From Flammeovirga pectinis (lineage in GTDB: Bacteria; Bacteroidota; Bacteroidia; Cytophagales; Flammeovirgaceae), in the NCBI RefSeq assembly GCF_003970675.1, contig NZ_CP034562.1:2604001-2668000 (forward strand): a DNA stretch of 64,000 bases, read 5' to 3'. Both the position numbers and the translations under genes were made by a program. The notes beneath the pieces are model-generated. The model did no database searches, had not been told where the DNA came from, and saw only the letters and a list, made by a program, of their open reading frames with translations. Each line of letters begins with the position of its first letter. The stretch's first letter is position 1. Below, one piece after another: positions 35,283-44,168 of the stretch.

Positions 35283-35774
35283 TTATAAATTAAAATGGAT
35301 ACCTATTTGAGCACCACTTCCAATAATTGCTTGTAGACCAATTTTCTCATTGATATGGTATTTTCCGCCAATACCAATACCCCACCAAAGTGCATTAGGT
35401 GCTCCAATGTTAAACCCAATATCACCACTCGCAAAAACATCCCATTTTTGATGCGTGATATTTAATACTCTATCAGCATACCATCTAAATCTTGCACCAA
35501 CAGCTAAAGAATTGTTTTTATCATCATGATTTTGCCATGATTGGTAGGCTAATGAAGCACCAACAGTAAAATCCTGACCAAGTTGTGCAATTTCATAATC
35601 TGCTTGTACACCAAGGGTATTATTACTAAAACCAGATGTAAATCCGATATTTAATGTACCAGGGCCACTAAAATTAGCTCCTCCGCTTTGTTTTGATTGT
35701 GAATCTTGCGCTGTAACAGTTAGTGATATTAAAACCATTGCGGCTAATACCAGTAAATTTTTGAATAAATTCAT
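35283..35774 (-). CDS. Small outer-membrane beta-barrel protein
   Basis: 163 residues with a signal peptide (ends TVTAQ). The rest alternates polar and hydrophobic residues with glycine- and aromatic-rich strands (GTLNIGFTSGFSNNTLGVQADYEI, LAVGARFRWYAD, WGIGIGGKYHI) and ends in GAQIGIHFNL, as in eight-stranded barrels. About eight strands can be drawn. No known name; single-gene unit. Confidence 0.72.
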   Translation of the reverse strand: MNLFKNLLVLAAMVLISLTVTAQDSQSKQSGGANFSGPGTLNIGFTSGFSNNTLGVQADYEIAQLGQDFTVGASLAYQSWQNHDDKNNSLAVGARFRWYADRVLNITHQKWDVFASGDIGFNIGAPNALWWGIGIGGKYHINEKIGLQAIIGSGAQIGIHFNL

Positions 35775-35965
35775 AACAGTAATTAGGTTTAAAATACAGT
35801 AATTAATGGCAGTCTCCTGCCTCTTGTTTTTGTTAGCGCAATGTTATGAAGAAAAATGAGGTGATTACGCATCTAAAACTTGCCTTATCCCTTTATTTAT
35901 CAAAAATTTAGACAACAGGTTTGAATATTAATCCTTTTAAACAATACAAAATGTATGACATAAAA

Positions 35966-35989
35966 AAAACGACACCTAAATGTCGTTTT
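35966..35989 (-). terminator. Terminator of the NtrC-like gene
   Basis: AAAACGACA pairs with TGTCGTTTT over a 6-base loop, with eight T following on the minus strand. Confidence 0.85.
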
Positions 35990-36004
35990 CCTTGTTTTTA
36001 TATT

Positions 36005-37165
36005 TTATAAGAATGCATATCGCTCTACATCATCCTTTGTAATTTCTGTAGGACTCATAATTGTAAGTCTTTCTACAACATTACGTAATTCTCTAATGTT
36101 TCCTGTCCAAGCTGGCTCTTTCATTTTATCAAGAGCACCATTAGTAATCTTTGTTTCCGGACGCCCATATTCACCGGCAATATCTTTAAGAAATTTCTTA
36201 ATTAATAAAGGTATATCTTCTTTACGTTCTGCTAAAGAAGGTACTCTTATTACTATTACACTTAACCTATGGTATAAATCTTCTCTAAATTCACCAGATT
36301 TAATCATGGCTTTAAGGTCTTTATTTGTTGCCGCTACAACTCTAACATTAACCTTAATTTCTTTATCACCACCTACTCTAGTAATTCTATTCTCTTGTAA
36401 AGCACGCAAAACTTTTGCTTGTGCAGATAGGCTCATATCGCCAATTTCATCCAAGAACAACGTCCCGTCATTGGCTTGTTCAAATTTACCTATACGTTGC
36501 TTAATTGCAGAAGTAAAAGAACCTTTTTCATGCCCAAATAACTCACTTTCAATTAATTCAGAAGGGATTGCAGCACAATTCACTTCAACAAGTTGTTGTT
36601 TAGATCTAGGGCTTTTACCGTGTAACCAACGTGCAACTAATTCTTTACCTGCACCATTTGGTCCAGTTACTAAAACTCTTGCTTCTGTAGGGGCTACTTT
36701 TTCTATCGTTTCTTTCATTTGTAAAACAGGCTCTGTTTCACCAATGATATCATATTTTTTAGCAACCTGTTTCTTCAGTACTTTAGTTTCTTGCACTAAA
36801 GAAGATTTATCTAAAGCATTTCTTACCGCTAAAAGTAATCTATTTAAATCTGGTGGTTTAGAAATAAAATCAAAAGCTCCTTTTTTTGTAGCATCTACAG
36901 CAATATCAATATTAGCATGTGCAGAAATCATAATAAATTGAGGAGCTTTCCCCATTTCCATTGCCTTTGTAAGAACTTCAATACCATCTTTTTTAGGCAT
37001 TTTCACATCACACAAAGCAACGTCATAATTATTTACAACGAGTTTCTCCAGTGCTTCTTCTCCATCTTTCGCTTCATCTACCTCATATTCTTCGAATTCT
37101 AAAATTTCTCGAAGGGTATAACGTATACTTTTCTCGTCGTCAATAATAAGAATTTTCTTAGCCAT
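36005..37165 (-). CDS. NtrC-type response regulator lacking the DNA-binding domain
   Basis: 386 residues. Receiver domain (1-120) with Asp 9-10 and phospho-acceptor Asp 53 (LCDVKMPKKDG), then an AAA+ domain: Walker A GPNGAGKE (168-175), Walker B LFLDEIGDMS, and the arginine-rich sensor region NIRELRNVVERL. The protein ends right after the AAA+ lid (KDDVERYAFL), without the Fis-type helix-turn-helix of NtrC. The sigma54-contact loop, normally GAFTGA, reads GSFTSA (215-220). It may bind RNA polymerase from solution or have a role other than sigma54 activation. Its promoter drives the 87-residue gene first. Confidence 0.9.
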   Translation of the reverse strand: MAKKILIIDDEKSIRYTLREILEFEEYEVDEAKDGEEALEKLVVNNYDVALCDVKMPKKDGIEVLTKAMEMGKAPQFIMISAHANIDIAVDATKKGAFDFISKPPDLNRLLLAVRNALDKSSLVQETKVLKKQVAKKYDIIGETEPVLQMKETIEKVAPTEARVLVTGPNGAGKELVARWLHGKSPRSKQQLVEVNCAAIPSELIESELFGHEKGSFTSAIKQRIGKFEQANDGTLFLDEIGDMSLSAQAKVLRALQENRITRVGGDKEIKVNVRVVAATNKDLKAMIKSGEFREDLYHRLSVIVIRVPSLAERKEDIPLLIKKFLKDIAGEYGRPETKITNGALDKMKEPAWTGNIRELRNVVERLTIMSPTEITKDDVERYAFL

Positions 37166-37195
37166 TTGTATAGTATAATATTGTTTCTTAAAAAA

Positions 37196-37459
37196 TTACC
37201 AAGCTACTTCAACGCAATATTCACTGCCCTGACATTCACCAAACTCAAATTCCATTTCTGCATTAGCAAAATGTTTGGTTACCACTTCCATTAATTTTGC
37301 TACTTCTAAAGCTTCTAAAGCTTTCATTCCAATTGGGGTTAGAATAGCAACTTCTAAAGTTTGAGATGAGGCAGCTTTCTTAAAATACAAACATTGTTTT
37401 TCTGTCTCTTTTAATAAGCTGTCTAAATCAGAGCCGGCTGCCGTAAAATTTCTCCTCAT
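37196..37459 (-). CDS. Hypothetical protein, 87 aa, upstream of the NtrC-like gene
   Basis: I do not recognise it. The central VAILTPIGMKALEALEVAKLMEVVTKHF suggests two helices after a strand, and the end (EFGECQGSEYCVEVAW) has two cysteines eight apart near an acidic run. No signal peptide. It lies 30 bases before the NtrC-like start, with the only promoter candidate ahead of it, so the two are probably one operon and may be functionally linked. Confidence 0.6.
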   Translation of the reverse strand: MRRNFTAAGSDLDSLLKETEKQCLYFKKAASSQTLEVAILTPIGMKALEALEVAKLMEVVTKHFANAEMEFEFGECQGSEYCVEVAW

Positions 37460-37503
37460 CTTAATGTTTCGTTAAAAAGTTTTTTTATACTGATAATATT
37501 CAT

Positions 37504-37511
37504 CAAATATA
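37504..37511 (-). promoter_or_regulatory. Candidate -7 box for the NtrC-like operon
   Basis: Minus-strand TATATTTG fits TAnnTTTG 45 bases before the 87-residue gene; no TTG -33 element. Confidence 0.4.
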
Positions 37512-37667
37512 CACTTCTATTCATATTTTTCTAAATAATATTATCCATTTAAAACTCCATCTACTCATCTGTTTTTTGATTTATTCAATTACATAATATC
37601 TTTTAATCGTAGAATTGACTATTTTGGAAACAGAATAAAATTTTATTCGATTACTTATACAACTAAC

Positions 37668-39050
37668 ATGAAAAAGACATACAAAAAACTTCTTCACCTC
37701 TATTCCAGAGCTGGTTTTGGACTAGACAAGAAGAATGCCGACCAACTTATAACTAATAAAGACTGGGTGAGTACTTTGGTTTATCCTAAAGAAATTAAGG
37801 ACTTAACTTATAACTTACCAAAAAAGCCAGATGCCCCATTATATAAAATGGAAGCCGATGACCGCATGTCAATGAGAAAGCAAATGCGTCAATTCTCTAG
37901 AGAAATCAACATCAAATGGTTAGATGAAATGGCACATGGAGACAATGCATTAGTCGAAAAAATGACACTCTTTTGGCATGGACATTTTGCTTGTAGAATT
38001 ACTGATCCGTATAAAGCATTACAGTACACTAATATCCTCAGAAAAAATGGATTAGGTGATTTTAAGAAACTAATAATGGAGGTTTCTAAATCTTCTGCAA
38101 TGATAGATTATCTTCACTTAAAACAGAACAAAAAGAAAAAACCTAACGAAGATTTTGCTCGTGAATTATGTGAGCTTTTCACTCTCGGAAGAGATACTGT
38201 TTATACTGAAAATGATGTAAAAGAAATTGCTCGATCTTTTACAGGATGGAATTACAAACAAAAAACATTAGAATATCGTTTTATTCCTAAACAACATGAC
38301 AGTGGAGAAAAAACAATCTTTAATAAAACAGGCAATTTTGAAGGTGAAGATGTAATTAACATGATTACATCTCATGAAGAGTGTTCAAAATATATTAGTA
38401 CTAAACTCTATGCCTATTTTGTAAATCCTGTTCCTAATGAAAAACATATTGATTTAATAGCAGAGAAATTTTACACATCAGATTATGATATAGCAGCAAC
38501 TATGTCATTTATTTTTAATGCTAATTGGTTTTATGCTGATGAAAATATTGGTACTAAAATCAAAAGCCCAATAGAATTACTTGTCTCATTAAAGAAAAGT
38601 TTTGATTTAAACCCTGTAAATGAACAAAGTTGGATTATAATTCAGAGAAATTTAGATCAAGAATTATTCAACCCTCCAAACGTAGCAGGTTGGCCTGGTG
38701 ATCGAGATTGGATTGATAGTTCGAGACTTGCAATGCGACTTAGATTGCCATCTATTCTTTTAAATAATGGTGATATTCCTATAGCGTACAAAGAAAATTA
38801 CGATGAAGACCCGAATGACAATCGTAATAAAAAACAGATGAAATACTTACGCAAATTTAAATGTTCAATTGATTGGACTTTAGTTGAAGATGCACATCAA
38901 GAAGATATTAAGAAGTGTACATTAGAAGAACTATTAATCAGAGGTAAGCTTTCTAATAATGCTCAAAATTATCTTAAAGCAAATGCTTATGATGGTTTCA
39001 AAGAACGTGTGATTCAAATTATTTCATTACCAGAATATCAACTTTGCTAA
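37668..39050 (+). CDS. DUF1800 family protein
   Basis: 460 residues. LLHLYSRAGFG at the start, MTLFWHGHFAC, NEDFARELCELFTLG and NPPNVAGWPGDRDWIDSSRL are the DUF1800 signatures. Biochemical function unknown. No clear signal peptide. Its next gene, 11 bases downstream, encodes a DUF1501 protein; this pair is widely conserved in Bacteroidota and Planctomycetota and is thought to act together on an exported substrate, which is inference from co-occurrence. Confidence 0.88.
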   Translation: MKKTYKKLLHLYSRAGFGLDKKNADQLITNKDWVSTLVYPKEIKDLTYNLPKKPDAPLYKMEADDRMSMRKQMRQFSREINIKWLDEMAHGDNALVEKMTLFWHGHFACRITDPYKALQYTNILRKNGLGDFKKLIMEVSKSSAMIDYLHLKQNKKKKPNEDFARELCELFTLGRDTVYTENDVKEIARSFTGWNYKQKTLEYRFIPKQHDSGEKTIFNKTGNFEGEDVINMITSHEECSKYISTKLYAYFVNPVPNEKHIDLIAEKFYTSDYDIAATMSFIFNANWFYADENIGTKIKSPIELLVSLKKSFDLNPVNEQSWIIIQRNLDQELFNPPNVAGWPGDRDWIDSSRLAMRLRLPSILLNNGDIPIAYKENYDEDPNDNRNKKQMKYLRKFKCSIDWTLVEDAHQEDIKKCTLEELLIRGKLSNNAQNYLKANAYDGFKERVIQIISLPEYQLC

Positions 39051-39061
39051 ATTAGGAAAAC

Positions 39062-40249
39062 ATGAAAAGAAGATCATTTTTAAAAAAATCGTCTCTATTA
39101 ACTGCGGGTACACTTTTTACTCCTTTATTTTTACAACAAACTTTAGGGCAAATACAGGAAGAGTATAAAGGAAAAAAAATTGTAATTATCCAATTTTCTG
39201 GTGGTAACGATGGCTTGAATACCGTTATTCCTTATTTAGATGATAATTATTACAAGGCACGACCTAGCATTGCAATACAAAAAGAAGACTTAATTCAATT
39301 AGATAATAACTTAGGAATAAATGGTCAGATGAAAGGTTTTGCAGATCTTTTTCATAAAGGCTATGTATCTGTAATTAATAATGTCGGCTACCCAAACCCT
39401 AATAGATCGCACTTTAGAAGTATGGATATATGGCATACGGCAAGTGATGCAAACCAATATCTTAATACAGGTTGGCTTGGGAGATATATGGATGCTCATT
39501 GCTCTAAACCTAGAGAAGGTATTGAACTAGATAATACTTTATCTCTAGCAATGAAAGGTAGCCAGATTAAAGGTATTGCAGTAGACAACCCTTATACGTT
39601 TTACAACACTTTAAAAGTTGGTCAGTTTGATACTCTTGCTTCTGGAGAAGCAGAAAACTTAAACGAAGATAACCAAGGGTATTTATATAAAACACTTACA
39701 GAGGCTAATCAATCTGCCGAATATATATTTGAACACAGCAAAGTTTATAAATCAAAAACTACTTTTCCTGATACAGCTCTAGGTAAAAACTTAAAAAGTA
39801 TTGCAGAGCTGATTCAATCAGGAATGGACTCAAAAGTATATTACGCCTCATTAGGCGGGTTTGACACACATGCAGGTCAAATACCTCAACAGAGTAAATT
39901 ACTAAAGCAATATTCTGAGGGTGTTTCTGCTTTTGTTGAAGAGCTTGAAAAAACAGATCACTTTAAAGATACTGTGATTATGACTTTTTCAGAATTTGGA
40001 AGAAGAGTAAAACAAAATGCTAGTAAAGGTACTGACCATGGGGCTGCCAACAATGTATTTATCATTGGTAAAAACCTTAAAAAAGAAGGTATAATAAACG
40101 AAAATCCTGATTTAGTAAATCTAAATAGAGGAGACCTTATACATTCAGTTGACTTTAGAAGTATATACGCAGACCTGTTAAACAACTGGCTGAATGTTAG
40201 TAGTTCGGAAATTATGTCAAAAAACATTAATGAACTGTCATTAATCTAG
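39062..40249 (+). CDS. DUF1501 family exported protein
   Basis: 395 residues. The N-terminus (KRRSFLKKSSLLTAGTLF) is a twin-arginine-like signal, so it is probably exported folded. The core shows a sulfatase/alkaline-phosphatase-like layout: VIIQFSGGNDGLNTVIPY, NRSHFRSMDIWHTAS, LGGFDTHAGQIPQQ, TFSEFGRRVKQNASKGTDHGAANNVFI; DTH and DHG would bind metal as in that superfamily. It follows DUF1800 by 11 bases. Confidence 0.88.
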   Translation: MKRRSFLKKSSLLTAGTLFTPLFLQQTLGQIQEEYKGKKIVIIQFSGGNDGLNTVIPYLDDNYYKARPSIAIQKEDLIQLDNNLGINGQMKGFADLFHKGYVSVINNVGYPNPNRSHFRSMDIWHTASDANQYLNTGWLGRYMDAHCSKPREGIELDNTLSLAMKGSQIKGIAVDNPYTFYNTLKVGQFDTLASGEAENLNEDNQGYLYKTLTEANQSAEYIFEHSKVYKSKTTFPDTALGKNLKSIAELIQSGMDSKVYYASLGGFDTHAGQIPQQSKLLKQYSEGVSAFVEELEKTDHFKDTVIMTFSEFGRRVKQNASKGTDHGAANNVFIIGKNLKKEGIINENPDLVNLNRGDLIHSVDFRSIYADLLNNWLNVSSSEIMSKNINELSLI

Positions 40250-40334
40250 TAGTTAATTGCTTGAATAACATATTATTACTTATTTGCAATTAATTACTAA
40301 CAACCTACACAAAGTAGGACCACTTGAACATAAT

Positions 40335-41012
40335 ATGCTGAGCAAATTTCAAACTTTCATCCTAATTTTTGTGACTAATATATTTTTTATAAGTTGTCAA
40401 ACAATTGATATAAAGGATGATGAAAAAATAGTTATTGATCACAAAAGCAATAATATCCCTATCTTCTTCCCTAACCTCAAAGAAAGGTTTGGAGAAGATG
40501 CTGTAGATATCAAAAAAGTTGATGTTAAGAGCAATGATAAGGGAATTACAGTAAACGCTACAGTTTTACTAGAAAACGGAGATATAGAAAAAAGAACAAT
40601 AAATCTTAGTCCAGAAGATATGGAAAAAGTAGTAAATAGATTAACTACTTCACAAAATTTCGAATGGGCTGGTAATATTGATGGAAATATCAATATTGAG
40701 CTATCCGAAGATAACGGTAGACAACATAGAGTTATTAAATACGAAAAATCTGTAGATGGAACTTCATTACCTAGTGATGATAATTTATACAGAGATGAAA
40801 TAGAAGATGCGATCCAAAAAGATTATCATCAATCTATTAAAACTATTAATAACATGAATGTTGAAATTAATAGCGATTTGACAAAAATTACTGCTGATGT
40901 AACACTAGATAATGGAGAAACAATAAAGCAGGTAATTAATAGATCTACAGATCATGAACTTCATGATGATGATGAAATAAAAGTCAAAATGATCATGATA
41001 GAAGATAAATAA
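40335..41012 (+). CDS. Lipoprotein with an internal repeat
   Basis: 225 residues from the ATG at 40335; a TTG at 40284 would put 17 hydrophilic residues in front of the signal peptide. The lipobox is FFISC. Two similar blocks, VDIKKVDVKSNDKGITVN (early) and IKTINNMNVEINSDLTKI (late), each continue as a 'tv.lenG..ek' strand pair, suggesting a duplicated beta-rich unit. It is acidic. It follows the DUF1501 gene by 85 bases, before a strong terminator, so it could be a third member of that transcript. Function unknown. Confidence 0.65.
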   Translation: MLSKFQTFILIFVTNIFFISCQTIDIKDDEKIVIDHKSNNIPIFFPNLKERFGEDAVDIKKVDVKSNDKGITVNATVLLENGDIEKRTINLSPEDMEKVVNRLTTSQNFEWAGNIDGNINIELSEDNGRQHRVIKYEKSVDGTSLPSDDNLYRDEIEDAIQKDYHQSIKTINNMNVEINSDLTKITADVTLDNGETIKQVINRSTDHELHDDDEIKVKMIMIEDK

Positions 41013-41025
41013 AAATATCTTCTAC

Positions 41026-41060
41026 AAAAAAGGTGATACTTAAATGTATCACCTTTTTTT
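41026..41060. terminator. Bidirectional terminator
   Basis: AAAAAAGGTGATAC pairs with GTATCACCTTTTTT, T-runs on both strands, between convergent lipoprotein and methyltransferase genes. Confidence 0.87.
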
Positions 41061-41080
41061 TATGGATTAGAGTTTTGAAT

Positions 41081-42226
41081 CTAGTCTTTCTTACCTCTAT
41101 ACATTTCGTATTTAGCAAGCCTACATTCTATTGCTCCATTATATAATTCTATACGTTTACTAGGTCTAAGCCCTACAAATTTTAACGCTTGCATGTTTCC
41201 ACTAAATATCCAGGCATCATACCCAGAAAAATCTTGCTTCAACTTATCGCCCATTTGTTTGTAAAGTTCTTCAATATCCTTACCAATACGCTCCCCATAA
41301 GGTGGGTTACATACAATAATTCCATTTTCTCCAATTGGCTTACGGTCAAAGAAACTATTTTTAGAAATTCGTAAATCTTCATCTAAACCAGAACGCTCTG
41401 CATTAGCAAAAGAAATATCTATAGCTTCTCTCTCAATATCAGAACCAACAATTGGAACTTCTATTTCTACCACTGCTCTTTTTGCTTCTCTAAGTACTTG
41501 GTTCCATAATTTACGGTCATATTGTTTCCAATTCATGAATGCAAATTTTCTTTTAACACCAGGTGCTGTATTACTAGCAATCATTGCAGCCTCTATAAGT
41601 AATGTTCCAGAACCACACATAGGATCTAAGAAAGGACGTTCACCTTTCCAACCCGTCAACATAATGATTCCTGCAGCTAAAACTTCATTTAAAGGTGCCT
41701 GACGTTGTTCAGATCTATACCCTCTTCTATGTAAAGATTCTCCAGAACTATCTAAAGATAAAATACATTCTCTTTGAGAAATATGGATATGAACTTGAAT
41801 ATCGGGTTCGCTGACATCTACATTAGGTCTTCTTTTAAAGATTTCTGTAAAATGATCTGCTATAGCATCTTTAACTTTTAAAGCTACAAATTTTGAATGG
41901 GTAAATGTTTCCGACCAAACAGTACTATCAATAGCAAATGTACCCTCTAAATCAATATATTTCGCCCAATTTATTTCCTTAACTCTATCATACAATTCTT
42001 GCTCATTTCTAGCTCTGAATTGTTTAATTGGTAATAGAATTTTTAAAGCAGTTCTTAAATGGAGGTTCGCTTTGTAGAGAACTTCAGTGTCCCCTTCAAA
42101 AGTTACAGCTCTATTTCCTGCTTTTACGTTTGTTGCACCTATTTGTATAAGTTCCTTTTTTAAGACTTCTTCTAAACCAAAAAAGGTTTTAGCGGTCATA
42201 GGAAAAATTTGATCTTGATCTGCCAA
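41081..42226 (-). CDS. THUMP-domain RNA methyltransferase (RlmL N-terminal half / YpsC-like)
   Basis: 381 residues. The N-terminal THUMP region (about 40-160) binds RNA; the methylase domain has FLDPMCGSGTLLIEA for SAM and CNPPYGERIG as the catalytic N2-guanine motif, so 23S rRNA m2G2445 is the likely product. The start is taken as TTG at 42226 because the first strand (FPMTAKTFFGLE) aligns with relatives that keep a few residues before it; the next ATG (42199) would cut into that strand. A matching promoter lies 30 bases upstream. Confidence 0.88.
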   Translation of the reverse strand: MADQDQIFPMTAKTFFGLEEVLKKELIQIGATNVKAGNRAVTFEGDTEVLYKANLHLRTALKILLPIKQFRARNEQELYDRVKEINWAKYIDLEGTFAIDSTVWSETFTHSKFVALKVKDAIADHFTEIFKRRPNVDVSEPDIQVHIHISQRECILSLDSSGESLHRRGYRSEQRQAPLNEVLAAGIIMLTGWKGERPFLDPMCGSGTLLIEAAMIASNTAPGVKRKFAFMNWKQYDRKLWNQVLREAKRAVVEIEVPIVGSDIEREAIDISFANAERSGLDEDLRISKNSFFDRKPIGENGIIVCNPPYGERIGKDIEELYKQMGDKLKQDFSGYDAWIFSGNMQALKFVGLRPSKRIELYNGAIECRLAKYEMYRGKKD

Positions 42227-42255
42227 AGTATTCGGAGTTTTATAATCTATTGCTG

Positions 42256-42284
42256 CAAATGTACATAGAAAATATTTGAGACAA
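42256..42284 (-). promoter_or_regulatory. Promoter of the THUMP methyltransferase gene
   Basis: On the minus strand TTG (42284-42282) and TACATTTG (42263-42256) are 18 bases apart, matching TTG-N17-23-TAnnTTTG. Confidence 0.5.
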
Positions 42285-42312
42285 TACTTTACAAAGAATC
42301 ATTGACAATCCT

Positions 42313-42756
42313 CTAAATTTTATTCATTAAAATAATATCATCAATTTTCTCAGATCTAGCCAATGTATATACAACTCCTCCATGATTTAAATGATGCACA
42401 TTTTCTGGATATTGCTTCTTAATATTATCAATAACTGCCCATACTGTAAGGTGGCCGGGATAAGACTTAATATCTTCTTCATGCATTGCACCAACCTTAA
42501 GTCCCATCTGTACTGTTTTGCCATTTTGAAAATGAACAACAACACAAATTGGCGTTTCTTTATCAAGTTCTGGATAAAATAAGTAGATTCCGTTTTGTCC
42601 TTGATGTTCATCATCTATCTCATATTCTCCAGAATTAGCAATTGCTTCTTCAAATTCTTCCAAAGTCTGACCAAATTGAAAACCAAAAGGGTATTCTTGA
42701 GCAAAAGAAAAAAGAGAGGTCAACGTAAATAAAGTAGTTATCAATAATAATTTCAT
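42313..42756 (-). CDS. Exported hypothetical protein, 147 aa
   Basis: A signal peptide (ends LFSFAQ) is followed by a small domain beginning YPFGFQFGQTLEEFE, a pattern resembling exported one-domain proteins that contact the envelope. One cysteine (ICVVVHF). I cannot name the family. It is a single gene in the 647-base space between the methyltransferase and the AlbA_2 gene. Confidence 0.62.
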   Translation of the reverse strand: MKLLLITTLFTLTSLFSFAQEYPFGFQFGQTLEEFEEAIANSGEYEIDDEHQGQNGIYLFYPELDKETPICVVVHFQNGKTVQMGLKVGAMHEEDIKSYPGHLTVWAVIDNIKKQYPENVHHLNHGGVVYTLARSEKIDDIILMNKI

Positions 42757-42872
42757 TGCAATAATTGTTTTGATTTATATGGGTTTATAACTAATATAAA
42801 AAATCAATTTTGCCTATCTTAAATTAAATTGTGCTAACAACCATATTCTAAAAAAATTAGTATTAAATCATC

Positions 42873-43508
42873 ATGAATGAATATCAATTGCAAAAATTAA
42901 TACAAAACGGTGAGTCTAAGACATTAGAATTTAAACTTAAAGTAACAAAACCTACTCGGTTTGCTAAAACACTTTCATCTATTGCGAATACTAAGGGAGG
43001 AATACTTTTAGTTGGCGTTAACGATCAGCAGGAAATAATAGGTATAGACCCTTTTAAAGAACAAAATGCGATAGAAGAAATACTCAAACACCATATAACT
43101 CCCACCTTAGTAATTAATTTTGTCACCATTGAAACTGATAACGGTATTGTTTTACTTTTAGAAATCCCAAATAGTCCATTAAAACCACATAAAGCACTTT
43201 CAAGAGAAGGAAAATGGATAACTCATATCAGATACAATGACAAAAGCATAGAAATGTCTAATAAATCAATAAAGTTAGCTACTAATGAACAAATAAGTGA
43301 GCCTGTAAAACTGAAAAGGAAATTTACAAAGCAAGAAACATCACTTTTAGATTTTCTTTCCGAAAATGAAAAAATCACACTAAAACAATTCTGTCAGCTA
43401 GTTAATTTTTCAGAAAGAAGAGCCCGACGTATTCTGCATGAATTAACAGTCATCGGGCTACTTCAAGAACATTCAATAGAAAAAGATATTTTTTATTCGT
43501 TAGGATAA
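42873..43508 (+). CDS. AlbA_2 (Schlafen-type) DNA-binding protein with winged helix
   Basis: 211 residues. Residues 1-115 are an AlbA_2 domain: SKTLEFKLKVTKPTRFAKTLSSIANTKGG followed by LLVGVNDQQEIIGID. The C-terminal 65 residues look like a winged helix (FTKQETSLLDFLSEN...SERRARRILHELTVIGLL). Such proteins are transcription-factor-like. No ATPase or endonuclease domain is fused. Its last 16 bases overlap the convergent DUF84 gene; no terminator lies between them. Confidence 0.85.
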   Translation: MNEYQLQKLIQNGESKTLEFKLKVTKPTRFAKTLSSIANTKGGILLVGVNDQQEIIGIDPFKEQNAIEEILKHHITPTLVINFVTIETDNGIVLLLEIPNSPLKPHKALSREGKWITHIRYNDKSIEMSNKSIKLATNEQISEPVKLKRKFTKQETSLLDFLSENEKITLKQFCQLVNFSERRARRILHELTVIGLLQEHSIEKDIFYSLG

Positions 43509-44038
43509 AGTAAAGGATTTACTATTTGAACCATAGCGAGTATCATTGCTTGTTCATAATATTCTGTTCTTCCTAACGCCCCCAAAGTTAAAGAGCCTAC
43601 TGCTCCACCTTTCTGTTTTGAACCAACTTCATTAAATACCTGATCGTTGGCATAACCTAACTCAATACCACTTTCAACAAGTTTCTGTACTTTAGGAGGA
43701 AGATAAAAGATGCCAGTTTGCCCTTTACCTTTACGTCCATCTTTATCAATAATACACATCCAAGCAAAAGCAAACATCTTCCCTTCTTCGTCGGTATCAA
43801 TACCTCCTTCCATACCTACCCAATAATCTGCATCTGTTGCTACCTTTCTAGCATTAGTAGCTCGGTTTAAAGCTCCATCCCAAGTTTCTTTAGATGTCAT
43901 AGGCTGATCTGCCACTCCGGAAGGCACATCTACTCCTTCTACTTGAAACTCTATTTTTGGTAATATTTTATTCATTCCTGATAAAGCCGCATTGATTTTA
44001 ACAGGATTTTTTGATGCTACAACTATTTTTTTATTCAT
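43493..44038 (-). CDS. DUF84 NTPase, probable inosine/xanthosine triphosphatase (YjjX type)
   Basis: 181 residues from the ATG at 44038; a TTG at 44068 would add ten residues. The family signatures are VVASKNPVKINA, SGVADQPMTSKETWDGALNRA and DADYWVGMEGGID. Members hydrolyse non-canonical purine NTPs (ITP, XTP) to protect nucleic acids. Stops overlap those of the AlbA_2 gene. It shares a 130-base divergent region with recN. Confidence 0.9.
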   Translation of the reverse strand: MNKKIVVASKNPVKINAALSGMNKILPKIEFQVEGVDVPSGVADQPMTSKETWDGALNRATNARKVATDADYWVGMEGGIDTDEEGKMFAFAWMCIIDKDGRKGKGQTGIFYLPPKVQKLVESGIELGYANDQVFNEVGSKQKGGAVGSLTLGALGRTEYYEQAMILAMVQIVNPLLYPNE

Positions 44039-44074
44039 ATTTTGAACATTTTCTATTATTTTTAACAATGTAAG

Positions 44075-44105
44075 TTGAAAATATAAACGAAATCTATTAC
44101 TTTTG
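44075..44105 (+). promoter_or_regulatory. Promoter of recN
   Basis: TTG (44075-44077) and TACTTTTG (44098-44105) are 20 bases apart, a full consensus match, with a leader of about 57 bases. Confidence 0.55.
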
Positions 44106-44168
44106 ACTTACTTTTAAGCTACAAACGTAATAAAGCATTCCGTTTTCATCAAATATCTTAAAAAAGTC

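Noticed and set aside
36096-36941. A 281-codon open frame antisense to the NtrC-like regulator
   Set aside because: It lies entirely inside a well-supported gene on the other strand; its Ser/Leu-rich composition is what the mirrored codons would give, and there is no promoter or homology.
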